Shown: positions 51,110-61,485 of the stretch, piece by piece
Layout of the letters: the number at the start of each line of letters is the position of its first letter
Numbering within the stretch: the stretch's first letter is position 1
Assembly: GCA_017645945.1 (NCBI GenBank)
Contig: JAGCNL010000015.1
Span: forward strand, 30,592 to 94,591
From: Salinivirgaceae bacterium
Lineage (GTDB): Bacteria > Bacteroidota > Bacteroidia > Bacteroidales > SZUA-534
Direction of reading: 5' to 3'
Length of the DNA stretch: 64,000 nt
Made by a program: the position numbers and the translations under genes
Notes under the pieces: generated by a model
What the model was told of the DNA's origin: nothing
The model's database searches: none
Seen by the model: the letters and a program-made list of their open reading frames with translations, nothing else

Positions 51110-51143
51110 AGGCGATTTACAATTCTGTAAAACGCCTTTTTTT
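51110..51143 (+). terminator. Intrinsic terminator after the plug gene
   Basis: AGGCG-A-TTTACA, an ATTC loop and TGTAAA-A-CGCCT form an 11-bp stem with one A-A mismatch, followed by seven T. Confidence 0.85.
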
Positions 51144-51186
51144 GTGCCATTTCCCAAACCACAGATTACCAAATTCCATTAAACAC

Positions 51187-51214
51187 GTAGAGACGTGCCG
51201 TGGCACGTCTCTAC
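51187..51214. repeat. Perfect palindromic REP-like element
   Basis: GTAGAGACGTGCC and GGCACGTCTCTAC are a perfect 13-bp inverted repeat around GT. Elements of this sequence type look familiar as scattered repeats in Bacteroidota and cyanobacteria. It lies in the convergent gap between the plug gene and the giant LRR gene, with no T tract. Confidence 0.6.
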
Positions 51215-51242
51215 AACATATAATCAATATTTTACCAATTCA

Positions 51243-54200
51243 TCAATTCACAACCACCCGTTTCACTGTGGCACCAGTTTTCACAATGTAAACGCCTGAG
51301 GTGTTGACGGTTATTGTTGTTGTCTCCGTGCGGCCCACCAATGCGCCCATCGCATTGTAAACCCTGATTTCCTCCGTGGCATTCTCAACCACAATCTTGT
51401 TGCCGTAGGCGTAGATGTTTACAGCGTTGGCGGCGGATTCGGTGATGGCTACATCGATTTCTGCCCAATTAACCGTGCTGCTTGGCGAATTCCATTCGTT
51501 GTCCCAGCCTTCGGGTTTTGAACTAACCTCGCAAGTGATTGTCAAATTATCGCAATCACCAAATGCGTATTTATCAATGGTGGTCACGCTTTTAGGAATG
51601 GTGATGGAAGACAAACCGTAGCAATTCGAGAACGCACCCTCGCCTATTGCCACAACACCATCGGGAATGTTAACCGATTTCAGGTTGTCGCAACCAAAGA
51701 ATGCAAGTTTGCCAATGCTGACAACCGAATTAGGTATTGTTACCGATTCGAGGTTTTCCATATTTGCAAATGCGGTGTAGTATATGTATTTGCAGCCATC
51801 TTTTATTTCATACGATGTGATTACACTATCTATAGAATAGTCACCTACGTGCCACAATATCAAATACGGATTCTCCTCGTTGCCCCAATAGTAAGCACCA
51901 TCGATTTTTTTAGCCCACACATTGGTAAAGGCATTCTCTCCAATGGTTATGACGGACTCTGGAATGTTGATTGTTGTTTCCATACTGTCGCGGCTGGTGA
52001 TATACGCCGTCAGGTGAGTTTTCTCGGCATCGGCAAATATGCAATTTCCATCGATGTATCCGTTCACAGTCAGGGCTTCCCACGGACTGCCAGTGGCATT
52101 GCCTTTGTAAACAATGTTTTTAATTGTATAGAACGCACCCTCACCAATTTCTGTTACCGAATTCGGGATGGTCAGCGATGTCAGATAAAGATATGCGAAG
52201 GCTCCGGAGCCGATGCTTGTGACAGTGCTGGGGATGGTTATTGATTCTATGTCGACGTTATTATAGAAAGCACTTTCGCCAATGCGTGTAACCGTGTATT
52301 CTACTCCGTTGTCGGTAACGGTGCTTGGAATTTCAACAAAGCCGCCAGTCCCTTTGTAGCCAGTGATTTCGATATTATTGCCGCTGATGATTTTATATGT
52401 GAAACCTGATTCGGAATCGCCTTCACGGCTGAAATTCACTTTAACAACAATGTTACTTATTACGCCTTCAATCCAGTATTCATGACCATTTGTATTTACA
52501 CTATAGGAATAATAGCCATTTTCGTCTTCGAATTTTACATCAATAATTTTGGCAATGCTGTATCCCTCATCGGGTATGGGCGTTACGGTGACCGTTCCGC
52601 CTTCAGGAACAATATAGCTTTCAACCTCAACCGTTCCGTTCTTTATTTCGTCATCGATGGTGACAGTATAGCCGCCGATTATATTCGAGAACATTCCGAA
52701 AATTATATCCTTCTTGTAGTAATCGACTCTGCCTGCGGGCACACACACAGTGCAGGTCTCATAATTCGAGAAGCAGTATTCGTTGGCCTGATAAACGGAA
52801 TTGGCTGCAACAACCATCTTCTTCAAATTCGGGCAGTTGGCAAACGACATACTTCCATAACTGTCGCAAGTTGATGAAATATTTACCTCTTCAAGATTGT
52901 TGCAATAGCTGAATGCGTGGCTTCCAAGGTTTGTGATGCCTTCACCTATAACTACAGTTTCTATTTGGTAGGCAATTTCCTGCCACGGTCTGTTGACTTC
53001 GGTGCTGAACAAATCCACGGTTTTGTATCTGTCAATTGAGCCTGTGCCACTGATGGTCAGTGTTTTAGATACCACGCTGTAACTCCAACGTGCATCGTCG
53101 CCGCAGGTTCCAGCATAAACTTTCTCGGCAAACTCCGCCGTAAGTGTTGTGTCGGATGTTAAAGTAATGGATATGGTGTCTGTTGTCAGGCCGTTGCTCC
53201 ACTTCACAAATTTGTAACCAGTTTTTGGTGAGGCGAAAACCGTGTATATTGAACCATCGAGATTCGAACCACTAATTCTACCAACAGTGCCTTGTTCGAT
53301 GTTGGCCAATAGGGTGACAGTCCACATTTTATCTTCGGCAAATTCAGCCACAAGTGTTGTGTCGGAAGTTACGGTTATGGTTTCAGTAGCATTTGTCAAA
53401 CCATTGCTCCATTTCACAAAGCGGTAGTCTTCCTTTGGAGTGGCTGTGATTGTTGTGGTTGCTCCGTCTTTTACAGTACCGCCGCCGCTCACGCTACCAT
53501 ACGAGCTATTGTTAGCAGAAAGAGTGACAGTCCACTCCTTTCTGATTGAATATCCCCAAACAACCGAGCACTGGCTGAAATTCCAATCATACGCCCAAGT
53601 TTCGGGAGCCGTGTCGGCCTCGCAATAAATGGTAAGATTGTTGCAGTTAATGAATGCGTACTCGGCAATGGATGTGACTGAATTTGGTATAATAACAGTC
53701 TGCAAATCGGCACATTCGCCAAACGCCTCATACTCTATTGTTGTTGCAGTGGTAGGAATGGCAACCGATGTCAGATGACATTTGCTGAACGCGTATCGCC
53801 CGATGCTTGTAACTCCTCTTGGAATCTCAATCGACGTGAGTCCGCTGTTGGCGAACGTCTCCCGGCCAATGCTTGTGATAGAATTCGGCAAGGTTACCGA
53901 CGTAAGGTTGCCGCAATCGGAAAACGCCTGATTGCCAATGTCTGTAACTGTGTTGGGAATGACAACTGACTTCAGTTTGTTGCAATAGGAGAATGCCGCG
54001 TCATCGATGGCTGTAACCGTGTATGTTGTGCCGTCAATCTCAACCGTTTCGGGTATCTCAATCTCCGTCAGCATTTCATAAACACTTGCCCGCACAACCT
54101 TAACCGTGCTGCTGCTTGTGATTTCATACTGCAAGTTTTGCGGTCCAGCACCATACCCCCAAACAACAGCGTGGCAAAAAGAATCCCATAAAGAGTTCCA

Positions 54201-57200
54201 TCCATCGGGTTTCGATGGCGCCTCGCAATAAACTGTGATTTTACTACATTGGAAAAACGCGCGGGCATCAACTGTGTCCACCGAAATAGGTATGATTATG
54301 TTTGTCAGCGTGGAGCACTGGGCGAATGTCAATTGTCCTATCTTAGTTAAATGGTCAGAAAGTGTGACAGATTCAAGATTGCTACATTGCTGAAACGCTC
54401 TTGTATATATACTTGTAACAGTATTCGGTATTTCAACCGTTTTCAGATAGTTGCATTTCTCGAATGCCAAAGAGCCGATGGCAGTAACGGTGTATGTCTT
54501 GCCGTCAATCTCAACTGTTTCGGGTATGGTTATTTTTGTCCGCCATATATATTCGTCCGACTTCACAACCGCCACTGTTGAGTCGCTTGTGATTTCATAG
54601 TGCAAATCTTTTTCGGCAAATTCGGCCACAAGCGATATGTTTGAATTTACGGTAATGGTTATGGTGTCGTTTGTCTGGCCGTTGCTCCAACGCACAAATT
54701 TGTAATCGGCTTCCGGCTTGGCAGTAATTGTAACCTCCGAACCCTCGGCAAAGTTGCCGCCACCCGCAACAGTGCCGTGCGCGCTATTGTCGGCCTTTAC
54801 AGTAACATCGTAATATTTTATTTTGGCGAACTCGGCCACCAGCGATGTGTCCGAAGTAACGGTTATGGTTTCGGTGGCGTTTGTCGAGCCGTTGCTCCAA
54901 CGCACAAAGCGGTAACCATCGGCAGGCGTGGCGGTAATTACATTTTGCCCTTCTTCAACTAATCCTCCCCCCTTAACACTGCCGTAGTTTTTATTGTTGG
55001 ATGTTAACGTTAGATTAAATATCTCCGAATTTGTATCAAATCCCCATTTAACTGGCCTGTTATTGGAATTCCAATTATAGCTCCAACCATCGGGTTTCGA
55101 TTCCGCTTCACAAAAAATAGTGAGTTTATTACTATTTGGGAACAAAGCACTGCCAATGCTTGTAACCGATTTAGGTATCACAATCCATTGCAAATTACTG
55201 CTATTCTCAAACGCACCGCTGCCAATACTTGTAACCCAATAAGTTCTCTCGTCAACCATTATGGTGTCAGGTATTCTAACCATTGTTAGGTCCCTATAAC
55301 CATAATAATAGAATGGAGCCTTCAATTCAATGGTGCTGTCGCCAGTTACTATATACTCCAGCCCGTTTCTCGAAAATTCTCCATTAGCAAATTCGGCCAT
55401 AATGGTTGTGTCTGATGTGACGGTAATGGTTGCAGTGGAGGTTTGCAGACCATTATTCCATTTAACAAAACGGTAACCATTATATGGACTAGCAACAATA
55501 GTTGCAGAGCCATCAGTGACATAACCACCACCAGCCACTTCACCATACCCGCTGTTATTGACAGTTAAAGTTACAACAAATACACTCAAATTAGTGTCGA
55601 AGCCCCATACAACCGGTCTGTTGCTGGAATTCCAATCCTCGTTCCATTCTTCAGGTTTTGACTCTGCGCCGCAATAAATAGCCAATTTATTGCAGTCTCC
55701 AAACACATACGAGTCCATCTTTGTAACTGAATTAGGAATGATTACAACTGAAACGTTTTTGCAATTATAGAACGCAGATTTTCCAATATTTGTGACTGAA
55801 TTGCCAATAGTTACTGATTTCAAATTAGTACACCACGAAAATGCTTTTTCACCGATGCTTGTAACAGAATTCGGGATGGTTATCTCTGTCAGGCCACTGC
55901 AACTATCGAACGCCCTTACGCCAATCGAGGTTACGGAATTAGGAATTGATACGGAAGTCAAACTTTCACAATAGTTGAATGTATAGTTTCCAATACTAGT
56001 AACAGAATTCGGAATCTCGACAGTTGTAACTTCCTTATCATTTATATAAAGATGTTTGGAGAACAATAATGGATTAGAAAAAACATCGGTAAAATTAATT
56101 CCACAGAGACTTTCGATACTAGAGAACTCTGCTTTGGTCAGGTTGTTGCAGCCTTGGAACGCATCACTTCCGATGCTTTTAACAGAACTTCCAATAGTTA
56201 CTGATTTCAAACCACTGCATCCATTGAAAGCGAAACCGTCAATGCTTGTAACGCCATTGGGAATGGTTACAGATGTTAATCCAACACATTTTTCAAACGC
56301 AGTATACCCAATACTTGTGACTGTTTCTGGAATAGTTATGGAAGTCAAAGCACTACAGTTACCAAATGTACCATCTTTAATGCAGGTAATGCCATTTGGA
56401 ATGTTTATTGATTCCAAACTACTGCAGCCAAAGAATGCTGATTTACCTATATTGGTAACTGAATTGGGAATGGTTAAAGATTTCAAAGCCTGGCAATACA
56501 AAAACGCATAATCACTAATATTGGTAACGCTTTCAGTAATAGTTATCGAAGCCAAATTTGTGCATTGATAGAAAGCTCGTTCGCCAATATTGGTTACCTT
56601 ATTAGGAATATTTATCGATGCCAGACTGTTGCACTCACTGAATGCATAATTGCCAATGTCAGTAACTCCATCAGGAATATTTATTGATGTCAGACTACTA
56701 CACCTGGAAAATAATGAGCCACCTATTTTGGTAATTCCATTGGGGAGAGTGATTGATGTCAGATTGGTGCAACCAACAAATGCCCCATCGCCAATGTCCT
56801 TAACTGTATTTCCAATAGTTATCGTAGTAATGTTGCTACAATATTCAAATGCCCTAGAACCTATGCTTGTCACCGCATATTTCTTTCCAGAATAAACTAT
56901 TGTGTCAGGTATTACAATCTCTGTCCATTTTTTATAATCGTTTGAACTCTGCATTTTTACCGTGGTATCACTAGTGAATACGAAACAACCAATGGAGAAG
57001 CCAGTTTGAACAAACTCAGCCACAAGTGTCGTATCGGATGTAACGGTTATGGTTTCAGTGGCATTGGTCGAGCCATTGCTCCATTTCGAGAAACTGAAGC
57101 CCATTGCTGGTTTGGCAACAATGGTTGTTGTCGAGCCATCAGGAACGGCACAACTACCTTCAACTGTTCCATATTTAGTGTTTTGTGATGAAACATTCAA

Positions 57201-58547
57201 GAAAAATACCTCTACATTTGTGTCATGTCCCCACACAACCGGTCTGTTGTTAGGATTCCAATTATCTGCCCATTCATCGGGTTTCGATTCAGCTTCGCAA
57301 AAAATCTTTATATTACTGCACCCCATAAATGCATATTTCCCAATGCTTATAATATCATTGGAAATGATTATGGATTTCAGATTGTTACAATTTCGAAAGG
57401 TTCCTTCCGCTATTCTTGTAACACCATTAGGAATGTTAATTGTTGTCGTCAAACCTTTGCAATCAATAAACGCATCTTTACAGATGCAGGTAACGCCATC
57501 GGGAATGGTTATCGATGTCAATTCTTCGCAATTCGCAAATGCTTCTTTTGCAATAATATTGCAACCACTGTTAATCTCGCACGATGTAATATCGGTTGAT
57601 TTCGCTTTAACAAAAATCACAAACGGGTTTTCATTATTTCCCCAATAGAGACCATTATCGTATTCGTTGCATTGTAGATTTTCGCAGCCCCAAAAAGTAT
57701 TGTCGCAAACATTTGTTACAGATTCCGGAATAGATAATGAAGTGAGACTATGGCATTCCAAAAATACGCAGTCAGAAATAATTTTGCAATTGCTGTTAAT
57801 CTCGCACGATGTAATATCGGTTGAACTTACTTTAATAAGGGCGTAATACGGATTGTCATTAGTACCCAAATAGCAAGCATTGTCAAAAACATTAAAATTC
57901 AGTTGGCTACAACCTCTAAATGTATATCTATAAATATTTGTAATTGATTCTGATAGAATGACAGATGTCAGCGCGGAACAATACATAAATGCATCTTCGC
58001 CGAGGGTTGCTACAGAATTGGGAATAGTGACAGATTGCAACGTGTTAGAATACATAAATGCATCTTCACCAATGCTGGTTACTGATTCAGGAATATTGAT
58101 TGTTTTCAATCTGCCATATGCAAACGCACTTTCTTCAATTTTTGTTACTGTAGATGGAATTGAATAAGATTCACCAGTTTTCCCTACTGGATAACTAACT
58201 AATGTTTTTTTGTCTTTACTAAATAATACACCATCTTCCGACGTGTATTCTGTGTTGTCATTATCAACGTTTATTTCTGTTAAACTGGTGCACATCTCAA
58301 ACGCATCAATTTTAGTAACCGAAGCGGGAATATAAACAGTAGCCAGATTAAGGCAAGAATAAAATGCCCCAGGCTCTACTGTTGTAACGCTGTTCGGAAT
58401 AGTGACTGATGTCAGATTAACACAACTACCAAATGCAGAATTTCCAATGGTATTGACCGAATTGGGAATAATAACTGATTCTATATTTTGGCAATGGTCA
58501 AATGCGTCTTTGCCAATGCTAATATGCGGTTTATTTAGAGCACCCAT
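51243..58547 (-). CDS. Giant BspA-like leucine-rich-repeat protein with T9SS tail, 5'-truncated
   Basis: The 2434-codon frame contains several blocks of LRR_5 repeats (pattern SITIPNSVTSIGxxAFxxCxxL). They alternate with about seven beta repeats of the kind YGSVSGGG, then YRFVKWSNG, then TVTSDTTLVAEF. It ends in a type A T9SS sorting tail (IRVYNAMGALVGRTET, then VYIVKTG). Surface adhesion is the usual role. The first residues, MGALNKPHISIGKDAF, begin inside a repeat and no signal peptide exists; an in-frame stop lies at 58557-58559. The 5' end is therefore probably lost, next to an integrase. Confidence 0.85.
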   Translation of the reverse strand: MGALNKPHISIGKDAFDHCQNIESVIIPNSVNTIGNSAFGSCVNLTSVTIPNSVTTVEPGAFYSCLNLATVYIPASVTKIDAFEMCTSLTEINVDNDNTEYTSEDGVLFSKDKKTLVSYPVGKTGESYSIPSTVTKIEESAFAYGRLKTINIPESVTSIGEDAFMYSNTLQSVTIPNSVATLGEDAFMYCSALTSVILSESITNIYRYTFRGCSQLNFNVFDNACYLGTNDNPYYALIKVSSTDITSCEINSNCKIISDCVFLECHSLTSLSIPESVTNVCDNTFWGCENLQCNEYDNGLYWGNNENPFVIFVKAKSTDITSCEINSGCNIIAKEAFANCEELTSITIPDGVTCICKDAFIDCKGLTTTINIPNGVTRIAEGTFRNCNNLKSIIISNDIISIGKYAFMGCSNIKIFCEAESKPDEWADNWNPNNRPVVWGHDTNVEVFFLNVSSQNTKYGTVEGSCAVPDGSTTTIVAKPAMGFSFSKWSNGSTNATETITVTSDTTLVAEFVQTGFSIGCFVFTSDTTVKMQSSNDYKKWTEIVIPDTIVYSGKKYAVTSIGSRAFEYCSNITTITIGNTVKDIGDGAFVGCTNLTSITLPNGITKIGGSLFSRCSSLTSINIPDGVTDIGNYAFSECNSLASINIPNKVTNIGERAFYQCTNLASITITESVTNISDYAFLYCQALKSLTIPNSVTNIGKSAFFGCSSLESINIPNGITCIKDGTFGNCSALTSITIPETVTSIGYTAFEKCVGLTSVTIPNGVTSIDGFAFNGCSGLKSVTIGSSVKSIGSDAFQGCNNLTKAEFSSIESLCGINFTDVFSNPLLFSKHLYINDKEVTTVEIPNSVTSIGNYTFNYCESLTSVSIPNSVTSIGVRAFDSCSGLTEITIPNSVTSIGEKAFSWCTNLKSVTIGNSVTNIGKSAFYNCKNVSVVIIPNSVTKMDSYVFGDCNKLAIYCGAESKPEEWNEDWNSSNRPVVWGFDTNLSVFVVTLTVNNSGYGEVAGGGYVTDGSATIVASPYNGYRFVKWNNGLQTSTATITVTSDTTIMAEFANGEFSRNGLEYIVTGDSTIELKAPFYYYGYRDLTMVRIPDTIMVDERTYWVTSIGSGAFENSSNLQWIVIPKSVTSIGSALFPNSNKLTIFCEAESKPDGWSYNWNSNNRPVKWGFDTNSEIFNLTLTSNNKNYGSVKGGGLVEEGQNVITATPADGYRFVRWSNGSTNATETITVTSDTSLVAEFAKIKYYDVTVKADNSAHGTVAGGGNFAEGSEVTITAKPEADYKFVRWSNGQTNDTITITVNSNISLVAEFAEKDLHYEITSDSTVAVVKSDEYIWRTKITIPETVEIDGKTYTVTAIGSLAFEKCNYLKTVEIPNTVTSIYTRAFQQCSNLESVTLSDHLTKIGQLTFAQCSTLTNIIIPISVDTVDARAFFQCSKITVYCEAPSKPDGWNSLWDSFCHAVVWGYGAGPQNLQYEITSSSTVKVVRASVYEMLTEIEIPETVEIDGTTYTVTAIDDAAFSYCNKLKSVVIPNTVTDIGNQAFSDCGNLTSVTLPNSITSIGRETFANSGLTSIEIPRGVTSIGRYAFSKCHLTSVAIPTTATTIEYEAFGECADLQTVIIPNSVTSIAEYAFINCNNLTIYCEADTAPETWAYDWNFSQCSVVWGYSIRKEWTVTLSANNSSYGSVSGGGTVKDGATTTITATPKEDYRFVKWSNGLTNATETITVTSDTTLVAEFAEDKMWTVTLLANIEQGTVGRISGSNLDGSIYTVFASPKTGYKFVKWSNGLTTDTISITLTSDTTLTAEFAEKVYAGTCGDDARWSYSVVSKTLTISGTGSIDRYKTVDLFSTEVNRPWQEIAYQIETVVIGEGITNLGSHAFSYCNNLEEVNISSTCDSYGSMSFANCPNLKKMVVAANSVYQANEYCFSNYETCTVCVPAGRVDYYKKDIIFGMFSNIIGGYTVTIDDEIKNGTVEVESYIVPEGGTVTVTPIPDEGYSIAKIIDVKFEDENGYYSYSVNTNGHEYWIEGVISNIVVKVNFSREGDSESGFTYKIISGNNIEITGYKGTGGFVEIPSTVTDNGVEYTVTRIGESAFYNNVDIESITIPSTVTSIGSGAFAYLYLTSLTIPNSVTEIGEGAFYTIKNIVYKGNATGSPWEALTVNGYIDGNCIFADAEKTHLTAYITSRDSMETTINIPESVITIGENAFTNVWAKKIDGAYYWGNEENPYLILWHVGDYSIDSVITSYEIKDGCKYIYYTAFANMENLESVTIPNSVVSIGKLAFFGCDNLKSVNIPDGVVAIGEGAFSNCYGLSSITIPKSVTTIDKYAFGDCDNLTITCEVSSKPEGWDNEWNSPSSTVNWAEIDVAITESAANAVNIYAYGNKIVVENATEEIRVYNAMGALVGRTETTTITVNTSGVYIVKTGATVKRVVVN

Positions 58548-58724
58548 AAAGAGATATTATCCGCCTTATATACCTAATATACAAGCGTTTAGCAAAATTG
58601 GCTATCTATCCCAAAATGACTGAAAAAGGTGCTTTTTTAGCCTTTTTTGTGCAAAAACGTTTCTCTTTTGTTTCTCGTTTCCGAAAGTTTTGCTATATTT
58701 GTGAAGTCATTTAACAATTTGAGT
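58548..58724. other. Junction between the LRR gene and the integrase
   Basis: These 177 bases contain no signal-peptide frame for the LRR protein on the minus strand and no -7 element for it. On the plus strand they carry the integrase promoter. An element boundary (attachment site) is expected in or near here, but I cannot identify the repeat without the other end. Confidence 0.4.
58694..58701 (+). promoter_or_regulatory. -7 element of the integrase gene
   Basis: TATATTTG (58694-58701) lies 23 bases before the ATG at 58725, with TTTC/TTTG near 58667-58674. It supports that start over an upstream ATG at 58647. Confidence 0.5.
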
Positions 58725-59795
58725 ATGAAACAAATCGTAAAACTGCGGGTCAAGGAACTCGCTAATTATCAAGGGTCTTATTACCTTGATTGGTGGCAAA
58801 ATGGCAAGCGCCATTATGAGTATCTCAAACTCTACATCGATTTAACACCGAACGCACCGAGGGCGGTGAAAGCGAAAAACAAAGAGGTAGAGGAAATCGC
58901 AATGAACGTGCGGAACCAACGCGAAAACGAGTTAATGACCAACCCCTACGGCATTAACACGGACAAGAAGAAAACAACAATCTGCGAGTACATTGCAAGT
59001 TTCAAGAATGGGCAGGCGATTGGACTACACACAATCCGCCACATAAAACTTTTCTTTGGCGGTGACTTCCTGATTGCCAAAATCACGAAGGAAATGATTT
59101 ATGATTTCTACGAGTATTTGTGCAAGACCGTCAGCCCAAAAACAACCAATATGTATTTGCGGAAAATGCACGCTTGCCTAAAGCAAGCCGCAATGGAACA
59201 TTTAATGGACGGCAGCGCACTGAACAATTTTCCGCGAGCACCGCAGACAAAAAAGCCTGTTACTTATTTAACACCCGAGGAACTGACAAAACTGAAGGCC
59301 ACAACAATCAGAGGCAAAGAATCCACTCGCGCCTTTTTATTCGCTTGCTTTACGGGTCTGCGGTTCTCCGACGTTAGAAAACTGACTTGGAAAGAAGTGA
59401 CGGAAGACAACTATTTGCTATTCTCACAGCAAAAGACACAGATAGACAACTACGGCAACGCCTACGCCTACACACAACTACCGCTCAATGAGCAAGCCCT
59501 TGAAGTGTTGGGCGAACGTGGTGAGCCAAACGAGAGGATTTTCAAAAAACTGCCGAACGCAATGAACGTAAATAGGTCTCTTAAAACCTGGGCGAAAAAA
59601 GCGGGTGTTGACAAGAACATCCATTTCCACATATCGCGCCACACATTCGGTGTTATAATGTTGCAATCTGGTGTCGACATTTACACTGTCTCGAAGTTGT
59701 TAGGGCACGATTCAGTTACAACTACCTCGAAGTATTACGCGAATTTGACGCAAGAGAAAGCGGTCGAAGCGGTTGCGAAGTTCCCGAAGATATAG
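58725..59795 (+). CDS. Tyrosine recombinase / integrase
   Basis: From MKQIVKLRVKELANYQGSYY the protein has 356 residues. It has an N-terminal arm-binding domain, a SAM-like core-binding domain (about 75-165) and the catalytic domain with GLRFSDVRKL (Arg), HISRHTFGV (His, Arg, His) and LLGHDSVTTTSKYY (His, Tyr). This is the phage and integrative-element integrase type of Bacteroidota. It is read away from the truncated LRR gene and is followed by a strong terminator. It probably mobilises the element to the right. Confidence 0.9.
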   Translation: MKQIVKLRVKELANYQGSYYLDWWQNGKRHYEYLKLYIDLTPNAPRAVKAKNKEVEEIAMNVRNQRENELMTNPYGINTDKKKTTICEYIASFKNGQAIGLHTIRHIKLFFGGDFLIAKITKEMIYDFYEYLCKTVSPKTTNMYLRKMHACLKQAAMEHLMDGSALNNFPRAPQTKKPVTYLTPEELTKLKATTIRGKESTRAFLFACFTGLRFSDVRKLTWKEVTEDNYLLFSQQKTQIDNYGNAYAYTQLPLNEQALEVLGERGEPNERIFKKLPNAMNVNRSLKTWAKKAGVDKNIHFHISRHTFGVIMLQSGVDIYTVSKLLGHDSVTTTSKYYANLTQEKAVEAVAKFPKI

Positions 59796-59800
59796 AAAGC

Positions 59801-59832
59801 GAGAGCCGAGGGTGTTCCTCGGCTCTCCTTTT
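59801..59832 (+). terminator. Intrinsic terminator after the integrase
   Basis: GAGAGCCGAGG (59801-59811) pairs perfectly with CCTCGGCTCTC (59817-59827), then CTTTT. Confidence 0.8.
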
Positions 59833-60339
59833 CCCTTCCACTACCTTCGGCCGACATCGAGCGGAACCACCGCCGAGGGTCCGCGGCGAATGCCGACCAA
59901 TCGCCAAGCGTGGGAACCAACAGGGCGCACAGGTGCGGCAAGTCGGCAGAGTGCCAACTCGCTGCACGGCACTGAACGCAGCGCGACGAACAAACTGGCC
60001 TGGAAAAAAGAAAAACCGAAAAAAAGAAAAAAGGAATGCAAAACAGAGGGCGTAAACAGAGCGACACGCAAGGTTTTTTGGGGAAAATACTCTTTTCGAG
60101 CGAAGCGAGGAAAGGAAGATTTTCCTCAAAAACCCGAAGGGCTTGACCTTGCAGGGGCGCGGCGTGAAGCCAACTTTGCTATTCCTTTTTGGCTTTGCTC
60201 TTTTTGCAAGGCAGTTTTCCTATCAAAATCACCTTCCATACATTAAGTGAACATTAAGCAAACATTAAGGAAATCCAACGTCGAGAAATGAATGCCCGCG
60301 ACAGCCGAAAACTACTTATGCGCGAAGCGCGCCAACTTC

Positions 60340-61300
60340 ATCAACGGGTGGGTGGTTGGGGGCTGGCGAGGGCAAAATGGCGAGTGCGTGGGGTGCGTCG
60401 AGAGGGCTGGCTTGTGCGGTTGGGTGCGAGGGCGGCGACGTGTTTTTGTGGGTTGAGGCTGCGGAACATCGGAACGACGACAAGGGCTGACGAGGTAGCG
60501 GAATGAGAAGGCTGGCGTTGCGGCACGGCCTCGGACTGTGGGCTGACAACATTGCTGACCATATTGCGTGAGCCTGTGCGGTTGGATATGGTCGGCAACG
60601 TGGTGCGCGTGGGTAAAGTCCGACGCCGCGCTTGGGTTGAGAGCCTTCGAGAGAAGCGGACGCGGCTGCTCTTGGGAAACATTGAACACTCCTTTGCTGT
60701 GCGAAAACCGTCTTGAAGCGAGGAACGAGCCTCAACGCGGTTTGTCGCTCTGCAAAAACCTATGAACGGCGTTCCGACGTGAAGCGGCTGCGTGGGGAAA
60801 AGCGCGAACCGCCCGATTGAGTGCGTGGCGGTTGGGTGCGTGAGAAAGAAAACTTGACAAGGACTGAATGTGTGAGAGCGTGAAGTTTGCGCGTGGCGTG
60901 CGAGGGCGGTTTAGTGCGGTGTGTAAGGTAACTTGCACAGAATTGTGGGCTGGCAAGTGCCGCTGTGTTGGTGGAATGCAGAAGGCTTGGCGAGAGCAAA
61001 GGGCACGGCATCGGGAATGTGTGTTGGGCGGTGGTACGCCATATCGAGACCGAAGGTCGAGATACGGCCTGCCAACGCGAAGGGTGGAAAAATGACTGAT
61101 ACTGTGCTGTGGGTTGGAAGCCTTCGGAATGGAACGGACACGGCGGCTCTTGAATAATAAACAAACTGCTTGCGGTGCGAGGTTCGCCCTGCATCGAGGA
61201 ACGAGGCGCAGAGCGAAATGAGCACGGCAAGACCGCTGACAGTGCGGCTGGCGGTGCAAGTTTGGCGGTGGCAAGAGCGCGAACCGCCCATTGGTGGGCT
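60340..61300. repeat. Two diverged tandem units of about 480 bp, G-rich on the plus strand
   Basis: Unit 1 (about 60340-60820) and unit 2 (about 60821-61300) share landmarks in the same order. These are GTGCGAGGGCGG (60425, 60898), TTGTGGG (60446, 60943), AAGGCT (60508, 60981), GATATGG/GATACGG (60584, 61060), GAGCC or AAGCC before TTCG (60640, 61117), GAGGAACGAG (60719, 61196) and GCGCGAACCGCCC (60801, 61277). Offsets stay near 473-497. Identity is clearly partial. G greatly exceeds C on the plus strand. Confidence 0.55.
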
Positions 61301-61402
61301 CGCCATAGGCTTTGTATACAGGGATTTGTCGGTTTAGTCGGTTAGTTGCTTCGGCATTTGTCGAACGGTCTGCAAGTTCTACGCCTTACCGCTCTCCCGA
61401 CG

Positions 61403-61463
61403 CCCCAAAAAAAGACGCACGCGGTGGGAAATTAAAAGGGTTCCCACGCGGATTTTTTTGGGG
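61403..61463 (+). terminator. Large composite terminator-like hairpin
   Basis: Outer arms CCCCAAAAAAA (61403-61413) and TTTTTTTGGGG (61453-61463) are perfectly complementary. An inner stem (GTGGGAA and TTCCCAC, extended across a bulged G) lies within. Read on the plus strand the inner stem is followed by seven T. It could end a transcript arising in the G-rich block; the symmetric outer arms would also work on the other strand. Confidence 0.65.
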
Positions 61464-61485
61464 TTGAGGGGTGGCAGCGCTGTTT

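Noticed and set aside
60312..61306. Minus-strand ORFs of 110 to 180 codons in the G-rich block
   Set aside because: Several overlap in different frames, all are Arg/Pro/Ser/His-rich as expected from the base skew, and none has a start context or a family.
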